Positions 1 to 11,174 of a stretch of 64,000 nucleotides of DNA are shown in pieces. The notes below the pieces were generated by a model. It made no database searches. It saw nothing but the letters and a program-made list of their open reading frames with translations, and was not told where the DNA came from. A program made the translations under genes and the position numbers. The first letter of the stretch is position 1. Each line of letters opens with the position of its first letter. This stretch comes from Pisolithus tinctorius (taxonomy: Eukaryota; Basidiomycota; Agaricomycetes; Boletales; Pisolithaceae), in contig JANFAH010000003.1 in the NCBI GenBank assembly GCA_024663395.1, positions 682,001-746,000 of the forward strand. The letters run 5' to 3'.

Positions 1-1035
1 AAAATATGATTACATAATAAACCACATGATCTTCCAGATGATTTGTCAGCATGTAAACAATGACAAACATTGGACTTGTACCATTAATCCTCCCTCTTTT
101 ACCACAACTCATGAAATCATCTCTCTAGCTCACATGGTCATTTTCTCAAGGAATTCTTATCAAATACAGGTGGCCACCACAGTGCCATCAGTATAACATG
201 CTCTCAGAACCATCAGTCCCTTAAAAAACCTGCTTTCAGTCATTCCCTGGACTGTTTCCCCCTCCATGCCTGATGTGTTCTGGGACTAATCAGTACTTGG
301 AAGGCTGAGAATGTTTTGGAGGTCAATCTGGCACTTCAGAACATGATGGACAAACCAGTCCCCTCTCAACCAATGCACTTCTGGCACAGGCAAAGTGGTA
401 TGGAAGTTAGGGCAAGACATAATCCCCATGACCCCTGGGTGTCATCAGAAAGATATGCTACTGAACTGCCATGTGGCAGAATCCTGTGCTTCTATCTGGC
501 CCAAAATATTTCCTTTGGTCACATATGACCAAATAATCCTTCCCCAGTCATCTACAGTTCAGATCAGAGCAAGATCTAATGAACCCTCTTATGGTGCTCA
601 GAGCACAAGGAGGTTTTGTCTCACCCCAACTTCCATACCAGTGTTCCTGTGCCAGAAATGCATTGGTTGAGAGGGGACTGGTTTGTCCATCATGTTCTGA
701 AGTGCCAGAATGACCTCCAAAACATTCTCAGCCTTCCAAGTACTGATTAGTCCCAGAACACATCAGGCATGGAGGGGGAAACAGTCCAGGGAATGACTGA
801 CAGCAGGTTTTTTAAGGGACTGATGGTTCTGAAAGCATGTTATACTGATGGCACTGTGGTGGCCACCAGTATCTGATAAGAATTCCTTGAGAAAATGACC
901 ATGTGAGCTAGAGAGATGATTTCATGAGTTGTGGTAAAAGAGGGAGGATTAATGGTACAAGTCCAATGTTTGTCATTGTTTACATGCTGACAAATCATCT
1001 GGAAGATCATGTGGTTTATTATGTAATCATATTTT
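1..1035. repeat. Giant imperfect palindrome (inverted repeat, arms about 420 nt)
   Basis: Bases from position 1 rightwards are the reverse complement of bases from 1035 leftwards, roughly x pairing with 1036-x. The arms run about 420 nt each with only scattered mismatches and small indels and surround a loop of about 190 nt. The middle of the loop holds a small palindrome near 514-533. The left arm is cut by the window edge, so the full arm length is unknown. No coding domain is visible. It lies next to a mariner-type terminal repeat and may be part of a foldback element inserted in the gypsy pol gene to its right; that link is inference. Confidence 0.85.
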
Positions 1036-1087
1036 CCCATCTTTCATGCCCTCAATCCCATCAAAAGGTCACTTTTCACTATTTCAC

Positions 1088-1304
1088 CAGTCAGGGACAA
1101 AAGTGTTGCAATGCACTTTTTGGAAAGAATAGGGTGTATCTTGGCATGTATTGCTTTGTTTGGACTGAACCTTAGTGCTCTGGAAAGCTTAGACTCACCC
1201 CTCTCCAATGGTATAGGTATGATGACTATCTGCACAGAATAGCCCAAGCTACATCAGCAGCAAGTCACACCTCACAAACATTGCAACACTTTTGTCCCTC
1301 ACTG
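1088..1304. mobile_element. MITE-like element with 26-bp mariner-type terminal inverted repeats
   Basis: The two ends, 1088-1113 and 1279-1304, are inverted repeats of 26 nt with a single mismatch, starting CAGTSAGGGACAAAAGTG. The right end is followed by TA, the usual Tc1/mariner target dinucleotide, and the gypsy pol reading frame resumes at once beyond it. The left end is not flanked by TA or by gypsy sequence but by the palindrome. So either the 1088 copy is an internal end of a larger element whose other end lies outside the window, or the left flank was rearranged. There is no transposase, so it is non-autonomous. Confidence 0.7.
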
Positions 1305-2502
1305 TATGTCCTTTACCTTCTGGGGCTCAGGCCAGTCACAGATGGCTTTGACCTTTTCTGAAGACATGGTAAGGCCAGTCAGGGATAAGTGGTAAACCAA
1401 ATATTCTACTGAGTCCAAGTGGAATTTTCACTTCTCCATTTTGGCATATAGGCCATGCAACCAGAGCCAGTGAAGGACCTCCTGGACATGCTACTTATGA
1501 GAGGATTCATCTCTGGAATAGATTAAGATGTCATTGAGGTAGACGATGATGCAGACATCTAACATATCTGCAAAGATGAAATTGACAAACCATTGGAAGG
1601 CAGCCAGGGCATTGGTAAGACCAAAGGGCATCACCAACCACTCATATGTATGACCCATAGTGTGTTCTGAAGGCTGTTTTCCACTTATTGCCAGGGGTGA
1701 TCTGGACAAGGTGGTATGCATGCCTCAGGTCAATTTTAGTGTATATCTTGGCATGACTAGGGGAGTCAAGAAGATCTGAGATTAGTGGTGGGGGATACCA
1801 GTCTTTCTTGGTGAGCTTGTTAAGGCCCTGGAAGTCAACAAACAACCAGAGTAAACCATCCTTCTTCTTTATGAAGAGGACCAGTGCAGTGTAGGGGGAA
1901 GAAGTGGGCCAGATGAAACCAGTAGTCAGGTTTTTGTCAATGAAGGCCCAGAGAGCTTGCAGCTTGACCAGGGATAGCAAGTAGATGGTTCCTACAGGTG
2001 GTGTAGTTCCCTCTTCCAGTTCAATCTCAAGGTCATACTCCCAGTGTGGTGGGAGAGTAGATGCCTTGGCTTTGCTAAAGATGTCAGCAAAGTCATGGTA
2101 GTCCTTTGGTACACCAGCCAAGTCCAGTGGAGGGCTGGTAGAGGCAGACCTGGCCAAGACCAGGTCCAGTGGATGGAGATGGAGCTGGAATTGGGTAGAT
2201 TGCTCTAGCTTACAGGTGCATACATACACAGCTGCATTGATTAGGGCAATAGGGGGAGCTTTCAGGGGGGTATGAACCAGTGAGTCAACAGGTGGTACAG
2301 ATGGCACAGGGCTGGGGTTGGGTTGGTCAGATTGACCAGGATTTGGAAGACTGGTTAGGACCAGGGTTACAGGGGTTGTCAGTGGGGTTGGCATTCCTCC
2401 TGTAGATGTCTGGAAAGTTAGACTGCTCAATACCCAATCAATCGATGGATTGTAGCAGGTGAGCCAGTCATGTCCAAGGATTATCTTACATTCAGAATCC
2501 AA
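1305..2502 (-). pseudogene. Gypsy reverse transcriptase remnant
   Basis: The frame from 2502 down to 1642 starts in the protease/RT linker and continues with the RT fingers and palm: a KKKDG segment, a degenerate FVDFQGLNK, and [15 protein letters not shown] second frame (1721-1491) carries [13 protein letters not shown] and the catalytic box YLNDILIYS, where the family has YxDD, so one catalytic Asp is replaced by Asn. The sequence to 1305 still reads like the RT thumb (DGLTMSSEKVKAI-type). Frameshifts and a stop at 1491 break it, and it ends abruptly at the MITE boundary. No product is expected. Confidence 0.85.
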
Positions 2503-2507
2503 TGGGG

Positions 2508-2795
2508 CTAGAAAGGGGTTACTGGGGTGACATCACCAGTCATGAACTGAACCAAAAGATCTACTGCTTGGGTGATAATGAAACTTGATGACCCATCAAA
2601 GAGCTGGAGTTGGATAGGGGACCCAGAGTAAGGGGTAAAAGAGCATTGATTAGCAAACTGGTTATCTATGAAACTATGCATGGAGCCAGAGTCCACTAGT
2701 GTATGGAGCCAGGGCAAATTGTGACTGACAACAAAAACATAGGGAGTTAATGAGTTAGGATTAGAAAGAGCAGATGCATTGAGATGAGCCTCCAT
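2508..2795 (-). pseudogene. Gypsy aspartic protease remnant
   Basis: A 95-residue stretch contains the retropepsin active-site signature as LVDSGSMHSFID, about a third of the way in. It sits between the zinc-knuckle segment and RT on the same strand, where a gypsy protease belongs. It is in a different frame from the downstream RT piece (2502-1642), so at least one frameshift separates them. It is part of the dead element, not a separate gene. Confidence 0.75.
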
Positions 2796-2854
2796 GAGTG
2801 CACATCTGGAGTCAATGCAGCTCCCAGTCTGTGCAGAGTCCTGAGAGCTGCTAC

Positions 2855-4148
2855 CTATTTTTTTGCCTCAGGGGCAGAGCCCAAGGTTGAGGCTGGTGCT
2901 GCCTCAGAGGTGGCCACAGTGCAAGCTTTGGCTTTCCTGGCTTTCTTGGGACACTTGTCTGTGAAATGCCCAGTACCCCCACAGAACATGCAGAGGTTAT
3001 TGTCTCTATGGCTCTTGTGCTCCTCCAGTGTCAGCTTGCCATCCTTGCCCAGCTTGCCCCAAGTCCAGCTTGGATGAGTTAGAGCCAGTCTGACCAGTTG
3101 AGGTGGATTTAGATGAAGATTGGCTGCTGGAGTTGCTATTCCCAGAGTTATTGCTGGTCTTGGATTTCTCCTGACCAGGCTTAGACTGGGAGTTGTGGCC
3201 AGGGTTGGGGGTTGACTTGTTACCAGAGGATGACCCCTGGTGCTTACTGGGCTGCTGGACCTCCTCCTTGCACTCCCAGTAACATGTGTCAATCTCCTGG
3301 GCTAGGTGGCAAAGTTCATGGAGGGTTCTGGGTTTGCCAACCTGGCAGACCTCATCCTTGATACAGTTGGGGAGACTAGTGTAGAAGTAGTGGCACAGAG
3401 CACCATCACCATATCCCCAGACTTGTGAGGCTAGCCAGTTGAACTCAACTATGTACTTGTTGACTCAGTGATTCTCTTTCATCTGGAGATGGTTTAACTG
3501 GCTTTCAGCATCAGCCACTGGGTCATGGGGTCCAAAGGTAGTTTGGAGCTCTATGACAAACTCTTTCCATGAGTCCATCCAGTAAGGCCAGTCCTCTGGG
3601 TCTTCAGTCCTGAGTAAGTCCAGTTCAAACCACTCAAGAGCCATCCCTTTCAGGAATGACTGTATGAAGGTGACCTTGGCTTGATCACTTTGAAAGGCCT
3701 GGGGCCAGTCCCAGAAGTTGAGTTCACATTGGATTAGGAATGTGCAAAGCTTCTTTGGGTCTGTCCCATTGAAGGTATCCAGCTTGTGCAATTTGGTCCT
3801 AAAGGACAACTCAGAGCCAGTGCAGGTGTTACATGCAAGGAGTTCTATGGCTTTGGAAAGGTTATCAAGCATGGTTACCCCAGGCTTGACATTGTCTTCT
3901 GGGAGAGGATCTTCATCATCATTATCCAGGTCATCTCCTGGACCATCATCACCAGGGTCATCACCACTGGGATTAATGTCATCTGGTTCATCTGGGTCCA
4001 GTTCATCATCTGGATCATTAGTAGGTGTGGGGGGTTGACTAGGGGTAGGTGTGGTGGATTTGTTGGCTGAGAAGCCCCTGAAATCATTGACTTCACTGGG
4101 TGACCTTCTGGCTGTCCCTAAGGACACCAGGGCAACAGCATGGTGCAA
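2855..4148 (-). pseudogene. Gypsy gag remnant with zinc knuckle
   Basis: The first part (4148-3465) has an acidic low-complexity N-terminal third rich in Asp, Pro and Gly, then a Retrotrans_gag-like core (LDTFNGTDPKKL, ALEWFELDLL, DSWKEFVIELQTTFG). A stop at 3465 is followed by more gag-like sequence in the same region. A second frame (3292-2855) ends with a CCHC zinc knuckle, CMFCGGTGHFTDKC, preceded by a Ser/Gln-rich linker. The ORF is broken into pieces by stops and frame changes. It lies between the 5' LTR and the protease, as expected. Confidence 0.8.
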
Positions 4149-4694
4149 GTCAATGGCTGAAGTGGATTCTGGATTTATAGTAGCACATACCTGTGCTGCT
4201 TGTGTTCAAGTCTGGGTAGGCATGCTGAAGATGTGTTGTTGGGGTTTAGACTGAAGGGTGGTGACCCACACAAGTGTGAGTCTGAAATACTGTCAAGTCG
4301 AGTTCATTGCTGGTCCAAAGCCAGTCTGGAGTCCAGTTGGGGGTCAGAGGGGAAACAAGATACTAGAGGGTTTGGACTAATTGGACTTAGTGACTGAGGA
4401 GCAGTGCTATTCCCTTGTGTGGGCTGTAGTCTGGTTGAGAGACAGAAGCAGGAGAAGACTGGGTTAGATGGGACTAGATTGATTTCAGACTGAGGCTAAA
4501 CAATTCTTCCTATGGCTTAAATACTAAGGGTAAACTAAGTGTAATGTAGCACTGGAGACCAGTTGCACTGGTACAGTGATGATTGGTAAACTGATTGGTA
4601 AGCACAATGTTACAAAGAATATTATCAAGCATAAGAACAAAGGTTTACTGGGAACTGGGGCAGGACTAATGATGGGCCAGGTATCATGCCAGTC

Positions 4695-5221
4695 TGTCAA
4701 GTACGGGGTTTCCGGGTTGAGGCCGGACCGGAGACCGAAGCGGGCGCGAGGCCGAGGGGTCGGAGTCAGGGATAAAGACGAAGGTACAGAAGGGGTGGAC
4801 TGCTTGGACTTAGCGACTGAGGATACAGCGCTATTCCCTTGCGTGAGTCTCAGTCCGAGTCCGAGGCTGAGACGAGGTTATCAGAGGTAACTTAGTTGAT
4901 TTCAGACTAAGGAGTACAGGCCGAGTAACTACGAGTTTATATACCAGAAGTAACTATAGTACGGAGACCGGTAATGCCAGTCTCGCAAAGATTGCTAAGA
5001 CGATTGGTAAGGCAAGTATTAGTAATGCATGACTAAGGTAACGGAGACCAGGACAGGTAGACCGGGGACAGGACCGGGGACAGGACTTAACCGAAATGAC
5101 AGACACTGCAAAGCAGTGTCTACCGCGCTAGACCAACTGGAGGTACGGGACTGGCGAGGCCGAGGCCGGACTGAGTGAGTGCGAGGCCGAGTCTGGCCGG
5201 GGTTGAGGCATGACTATGACA
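4695..5221. repeat. Solo LTR, 527 bp, TSD CAGTC
   Basis: Begins TGTCAAGTACGG and ends CTATGACA, and is flanked by perfect 5-bp direct repeats CAGTC at 4690-4694 and 5222-5226. No internal retroelement sequence is present, so it arose by recombination between LTRs. A second copy of identical length lies at 63308-63834 with its own TSD. It is rich in CCGG and CpG, unlike the old LTR it sits in, so it is younger. Confidence 0.95.
5101..5121. other. Stem-loop in the 527-bp LTR (9-bp arms)
   Basis: AGACACTGC, a loop AAA and GCAGTGTCT form a perfect 9-bp-arm hairpin about 100 nt from the LTR end. The same hairpin lies at 63714-63734 in the other solo LTR. The diverged older LTR has GGCACTGC, loop CTT, GCAGTGCC at 5256-5274, so both arms changed while pairing was kept. 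This suggests a folded RNA element in U5 or R, but the role is unknown. Confidence 0.6.
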
Positions 5222-6295
5222 CAGTCCAGCCTCAGCTGAGTGAACAGCTTGACTGGGCACTGCCTTGCAGTGCCTCACAAGCTAACATGTTTCTGGGTCA
5301 AAGTGTCAAGGCCAGGACCAGGGTAGGGGTGGGACAAGACTGGTCAAGACCAGGGTAGTACTGGTCTAGAGTAGTCCAGGCATGGTTGTGACAAGATCCA
5401 ATGATACAATCTTGAGGTACATTTTGATTTGCTTTTCCATGCCCATTTCTAACAATATCCATACTTAGATACTTCTGCAAAATGGTTACAATCTTTGCCT
5501 CTGAACCCTTCTATTCAAAGCACATATCACTCCCATTTGCTTCTTCAACTACCACCATCCACCCAAAAATCATGCAGAGTCATAGGTTCTGGCCATACTT
5601 CAAGGATGTGATCAGTGCCATCAATGGCAATCATATTCCCACTTCCCTGCCACTCCATGATTGTGTCACATACCACAACCAAAAGGGCACCATGTCCCAG
5701 AATTGCATGTTTGCCTGTGACTTTGGCATGAATTTCACTTATGTATTGACTGGCTGGGAGGGTTCAGCTATGGATGCATGAATTTTCCAGGAAGCATGCA
5801 CATCAAGCCTTGATATTCCCCAAGGAAAGTATTTCCTTGGTGATGCTGGTTTCCCATTGTCAGAAGGAGTCCTCATACCTTACCACTGCACATGCTATCA
5901 CTTGGCAGAGTGGCACCAAGTGTCATTAAGGTATGCATTTACTGTGTGATTGATATCCATATACTTCCCATTTTACAGGCCTGCAAACAAAGAAGAGCTG
6001 TTCAATTTGCATCACTCATCTGCATGGAATGTTGTCAAATGAATCTTTGGTGTCATCAAGCATCATTTCCAAATTCTTCTTCTCCCTCCAGAATATCCTA
6101 TTGAGATCCAGGCACTCATTCCTGTCACCCTATGTGTTATCCACAATTTAATTATGTTGCATGAACAGGATCCAGATGCTGATGGAGAAATGCAGGAGGG
6201 AGATAGTGGAGGTGATGGGGGTACTGAGGAAGTTGGTGACATTGAGCAAGAAGAAAGTGTGCTACTAGGGGATGATGAGGGAGATGATGACCCTC

Positions 6296-7218
6296 TGTCA
6301 TATCCATGACGCTCAGGCTCGGACTCAGTCCAGTCCGGACCCCTAGCCCCTAACTCCGGTCAACTCCGGTCCTGGTCCAGCCTAGAAAACCTAATTCCGG
6401 CCTAGAGAACTCAACTCCAGCCCTAGGAAACCCAACTCCGGTCTAAATAACTTAAGTCCGGTGTTTTACCCCTATCTCCGGTCCATTTCGGCCTCCCGGC
6501 CTCGCACTGCTCCACCCCGGTCCTCCTAGGTCCATGTCCGGGTCACCCGGACATAACTCCGGTCTGTTTCCCTTTGTTTGTACTATATTTAGTCTAGCCC
6601 ATTCATCTGACCTTGCTTACTGTACAAGTCCTGTGTCTGACCCCGGTATGCCGGTCACCCAGACTTTAGCTATTAGTCTCTGCACAGCCTCTGTGGCTAT
6701 CCTCACTCTTGCTAATCATCTTGCTAATAGCTTATTCACAAGTCTGGCTTCATGTTCTTTACTCTGGACCGGCCTCATGTATTTAACCCCTGTACATACT
6801 TCGTAGCACCCTCAGTCAGAATATCAACTTAGTATTACCCTCAACTCCGTATTACACCCCAAGACTACTCTATAGCTAAGGCCGAGCCTTAAGCTATCCC
6901 TGGCCCCTGTCCCGGACCTCTCCCCGGCTTGCATAAGGGTACAGCACATAAGCTGAGACCAAGGGAGGTAGATCCAACCCTGGACCGGCTTCCCCTTGTG
7001 CGCACTCCAACACCGGTCGGTTTCCCACGCTACCGGTCTTGTTCCCACGCTCCCAGCCTTAAGTCCGGTCCTCCAGACTTAGCCCCTAACCTCCGGCCTC
7101 AACTCCGGCCCAACCGGACTTGGCCCCTGTCTCTCGGCCTTGACTTTGGCCACTCGGACTTAACCCCTGTCATCCAGTCTTGAAGCCTGGTCACCTGAGG
7201 GTAAACCTGTACTTCACA
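6296..7218 (+). repeat. LARD-1 5' LTR
   Basis: Starts TGTCATATCCATGAC and ends CTGTACTTCACA. It carries the family's 21-nt promoter-side hairpin (6534-6554), an ACTATATTTAG TATA-like run just downstream of it, and a second near-palindrome around 6866-6895. It is equal in length to the 3' LTR and nearly identical by eye. Confidence 0.95.
6534..6554. promoter_or_regulatory. Perfect 21-nt palindrome upstream of a TATA-like run in the LARD LTR
   Basis: ATGTCCGGGT, a central C, and ACCCGGACAT form an uninterrupted inverted repeat. It lies about 30 nt upstream of TACTATATTTAG, which looks like the core promoter of U3. The same site is present in the other LARD LTRs (for example 13786-13806 and about 35633-35653), and in the solo LTR at 11175-12078 one CpG of it is mutated. 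It could be a dimeric regulator site or an RNA hairpin. The function is inferred. Confidence 0.5.
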
Positions 7219-7245
7219 GTATATTCTGACTGACACTTGTGCAAG
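7219..7245 (+). other. PBS-like sequence after the LARD-1 5' LTR
   Basis: The bases directly after the LTR read GTATATTCTGACTGACACTT. LARD-2 has the same sequence with CTCACACTTGTG in the matching place (minus strand from 40818). The gypsy element at 1305-5393 has GTATTTCAGACTCACACTTG directly after its LTR. Position and sharing fit a primer-binding site, but I cannot assign the primer. Confidence 0.5.
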
Positions 7246-10049
7246 CCATTGCATCATGTCTAGGTCCTGCTCTAGAGCCCCTACCCATGGCCTTGCCCAT
7301 CAGGACTCATCAGGATACCTCTCCTCTGACTCCGGAGCCCAACCCGGAGATCTCTGCTAAAGCAGAGAGGTAACCCGGCGCCCCTTGGCACTCTGCACAC
7401 CCCCGGGTTGCATTACCCCTGGCACTATGTTCCTAGTGGTCAAAACTTAATGCATCCATTCCCTCACTCCTGACCCCTGCCTGCCACTCATTTCTTCCTG
7501 ACTCCGGACCGGCCATGTCAACCCCTGAGTCGGACTCACCATCCGGACTCACCACCAACCTGGGTTCACACCTGAGCCCACTTCCAAGTTGGAATTACTC
7601 TCTGGACTTGCCCCTGAGCCGGCCTCATCAACCGGACTCACTTCTGTTAGCTCCCCCGAGCTGTCTCTGACCTCTGGCTGGTCACCCTGGTCTTCACCAC
7701 AGTCCTTACCTCAGTCATCCCAGCACTCCAGCCCAGCTGTCTTCGTCCAGTTCTACTGTACTGGACACTGGGATCACATCACTCATTTGACCTCCTGACT
7801 CCCTGATATTGGTCTTCGGACATCTGTGCACCTCTGGTGCAACCCACAGGCCTGGACTTAGCCAGTCCTGGCCCTCAACACCTTCCCTGGTTCCCCATCA
7901 GCACTTGGCTTCAGCAGTTTTTGGGTCCGGTCTCCATCCTCGGCCTTTGCTACACCGGCCTTGGAGCCTGGGACCCCCTTCCGGTCTCCAGACTGTCTGT
8001 TACCGGCCTGTCCGGCCTTGGCTGGCTTGTCCACACTCACCCAGACTTGCCTGGAGCCGGTTTGCCACTTCCCTCGGCCTCCTGCCCCTTTTTACTGGCC
8101 CTCTCAGCCCCGGTTTGATTCAGCCACCTCACCTGGACTTGTCTAGACCTGTTACTAGGTTTGGACCGGTCCTGGCTCTCCTCAGACCTTTTCTGTTCCT
8201 CACAGACCCCTCCTGGGTCTCCTGTCCATTGTCCCAGTACTGCACTAGTCACCTTGGCCTCAGGATGGTGCTTGTCCTTTGGACTTGCACTGGGCCTTGG
8301 CTCTGGTGGTCTTAGCTAGTGCGTGACACCTCCATTTCAGTCTAGGACTGGTCTGCTGGCCCTCTGGTCCTTAGCCCAGTCCCTGGCCTCTCTGCTGGCC
8401 TCTCTTTTCACTTAGAGGCACCCCCTAGGCATGCTAGTCCTTCGGACTTGCTCCTAGCCCCTGATTTTTGGTCTAGGACCGGTCTGCCGGTTCTCCGGCC
8501 CCTATCCCGGTCCCTGACCTCACTTCCAGTCCTTTCCCTGTCCTCTGTCCACCCCGGGATCCTAACTGGGTTAACAAGTTGGTAGCTTCGTACTCCGGAA
8601 GCCAAAACCGGTGGTCTCAGTTGAGGCAAAACAATTAGAGTCCACCCCAGGATCCTAACTGGGTCAACAAGTTGGTACTCCGGTACACCAGAAGCCAAAC
8701 TGGTGGTCTCAGTAGAGACAAATCAATTAGTGCATTACTCTGTTCCCCTTAGCACCCCCTGGCTTGTCCTGCCAGGCCTTTGGTTTCACCTGGCTTTACA
8801 GCCCTGGTCTGGACTTGCCAACCCCGGTCCCCTTGTGGCCCTGGCTCGTCCTGCCAGTCCCTCGGCCTCAACCTGGCTTTGTAGCCTTGGACCGGACTTG
8901 CTAACTCCGGTCCCCCTATTTGTGTCCGCTTTTTCCACCTCCAGACTCCTTTATGACTGGTCTCCTGAGTTCCGGTCTTCCCTCCTTCACTAGGCCTTGT
9001 CAGCCTTTGTCTGGCCTGTTATCTCCGGACTTCCTTAGAGCCCCTGACTGGTCTTGCTGACTCCGGCTTTCTTTCTCTTTTCCGGTGTTCATCTCCAGGC
9101 CTCCTCATGGCCCCTGACCAGTCTTGCTCACTCCGGACTTCCTTCTTTTGGCTGGTCTCCCATCTCCGGCCTCCCTTGGCCTTTGATACCCCTTGGGTAG
9201 CTCTATGCTACTCCTCTGTCACTCATTTGGCCTTCGCCTCTCCCTCCTCCTGGAACTACCCCTGTCCTCTACCCAGTGCTATGGTCTTGACCTAGCACCT
9301 CTTCCCGGTCCTTGGTGGACCCGGCCTTGGTTCTCTCTCGGTCTCTGACCCCTGTTTAACTGGCCTTGTCAACCCGTTAGGAACTGAAGTATTTTGGTTG
9401 TAGGGAACCGACTAGCCCACTCAATAGGCACCCGTTGGTGGCCGAGTGTAGTGCAGTCACCTATCCCTGCCTAATACTAAAGTTTGCTAACCCCCCTGAC
9501 GTCAACCCCGCCTTGGAGCATGAATTTGCTTGCAAGACACCCCGGGCTTCGGCCCATCTGACAAACCCCTGACTCTGCCGGTCTGTTTCCCAGCTCACCC
9601 ACTCGCCCCGGAACTTGTATGTTTGCGAGGCCCCTTCGGGTACCAGCTAACCCCTCACCTTCCCCTAACCATTGCCACTGTCACCCCACCATTGACTCCA
9701 GAACTCCAGTCCTACCCACTCTCCTGACTCCGGTCTTACCGGTTGTCTTTTGGCCTGCCGGTCTTCACCGGCCTTCAGTTTCCTCTTGGGCTCTGGTTCC
9801 GGCCTCCATACCCTCACCTTTGACTCCGACACTCCTTACTATCCCTGTACCAGTCCGGCCTGCTCTGCTGGCCTTGTATCTCCGGTTTTAAAGCTTTTCT
9901 GGCCTTGAAAAAGCTTCCTGAAACTGGTCTTGACACCTGTTAAGCCGGTCTCAGCATTCTCAGTACTCGGACTTGCAACTCCGGTGGTAGTACTCCTACT
10001 ACCTGTCCAGTACTCCTCTCAGTGGTCCTAGCCCACACCTTGTACCCCT

Positions 10050-10083
10050 GTAGACTTGGGAAGTCTACCCTAAGAGGGGGATA
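10050..10083 (+). other. Internal (central) polypurine tract with adjacent hairpin
   Basis: CCTAAGAGGGGGATA at 10069-10083 repeats the terminal PPT at 13532-13547. Directly before it, GTAGACTT GGG AAGTCTAC forms a perfect 8-bp-arm hairpin (10050-10068). It lies about 3.78 kb from the 5' end. LARD-2 has the same arrangement at about 3.75 kb. In Ty1 and in lentiviruses a second, central PPT primes plus-strand DNA synthesis; the same role here is inference. Confidence 0.65.
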
Positions 10084-11174
10084 AGGGACCTCGCTAGTGA
10101 CCTACTCTCTTCCAAACCCCTGTCTGCTACCTCTCCGTTGCCCTCAGCACAACCCTGCTCGGTCCCTGCACACTGGTTCCCAGTTCCTTGGCCCGGTCCT
10201 TGCATACTGAAGCACTCCTGAACCACCTGCCCCGGGTTGCTCCCAGCCCCTGACATTTGTGTTGGTACTCCAGTCTCACTGTCTCGGTAGTCCTCAGCCT
10301 TGGTGGTTGTGTGTTCACTGGTCTCACCGGTCTCGGCCTCCTGTTGTCAGCCTTTCAGCTGGACAACCCCTAGGCCTCACCCGGTCTCCAGACCCCCTGA
10401 ACCGGTCCTCCAGTGGCCCTTTTGGCCTTCAGGCTTCTCACCACCAGAAAACCCACTTCCAACCCACTCCGGACACCCCTAAACCGGACTCAACACCCGG
10501 ACTCCCCTCCTGCCAACATCTCTAGGCCTTCATGGAACCGGTCTCATGACCTGCTGATCCCTGGTTCATGCCTGGCTATGTCAGGTCCTCTGGTCCTTGT
10601 CCTGACCAGACTCTAGCTGTCCTAGACAGCCTCCCCGGTCCCTCACTGTCCTCCAGAAGCCCATCTGGCCTGTTCCAAGGTGCTCGGCACTTGGGCTTGC
10701 CACTTCCGGCCTCGGGTTTACACCCTGCTACCCCTGGTTACCCCGGTCTCAGTGTTAGCCCGTCAGCCTACACTGTTTTGGCCTCCAGTTGTCAGCCCAC
10801 CAGCTAGAAGGCACCTCAGGTCACCTCTAGCCACCCCAAACCCCTCCGACTCCTTCAGACCGGCCTTCAGCTGGTTGCTCCAGCCCGGCCCAACTCCAGA
10901 CCGGTCTCCCTTTGGATTTCTGGCCTTACAGCCCCATCCAGGTCGAGACTGATCCCCCATAGCCTTTCTAGCCCTTCTAGCCCTTACTGGCTCCCGACTG
11001 GTCCCCACCCGGCTTTTCTAACCCTCCCTGACCATTAGACCGGTCTCCAGCTGCCCCTTCCAGTCCTCTCTGACCCTCAGACCGGTTCCTGGCCTTCCAG
11101 GCCTTCTGTTCCCTTGACCAGTCTCTGGTCTTGCTGTTTTCACCAGACCACTCGCTTTAGCACAACTGGCTCCA

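Larger units (their letters stand above)
1305..5393 (-). mobile_element. Decayed Ty3/gypsy LTR retrotransposon, 5' LTR to RT
   Basis: Reading leftwards from 5393 there is an LTR (4291-5393, split by a solo LTR), then gag, zinc knuckle, aspartic protease and reverse transcriptase, the order of a Ty3/gypsy element. The RNase H and integrase part and the 3' LTR are missing because the palindrome/MITE block replaces them at 1304. The frame changes at several places, so it is dead. CpG is almost absent from the body, unlike in the younger solo LTR inside it. Directly after the LTR, the strand reads a PBS-like GACTCACACTTGTG, shared with LARD-2. Confidence 0.85.
4291..5393 (-). repeat. Old 5' LTR of the left gypsy element, split by a solo LTR
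   Basis: In plus orientation the LTR begins TGTCAAGTCG at 4291 and ends GTTGTGACA at 5393, so it has TG...CA ends. Blocks inside (for example around 4380-4430) match the 527-bp solo LTR that interrupts it at 4695-5221, so the two belong to one diverged family. Removing the insert and one TSD leaves an LTR of about 571 bp. A stem-loop near its end (5256-5274) matches one in the younger LTR with paired changes. Confidence 0.75.

Noticed and set aside
7809..8315. Open frame of 168 codons inside LARD-1, with similar ones elsewhere in both LARD interiors
   Set aside because: The translation is low-complexity Pro/Ser/Leu with no domain, overlapping frames are equally open, and frames are not kept between the two copies. 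It is a by-product of the CCGG/CT-rich composition.
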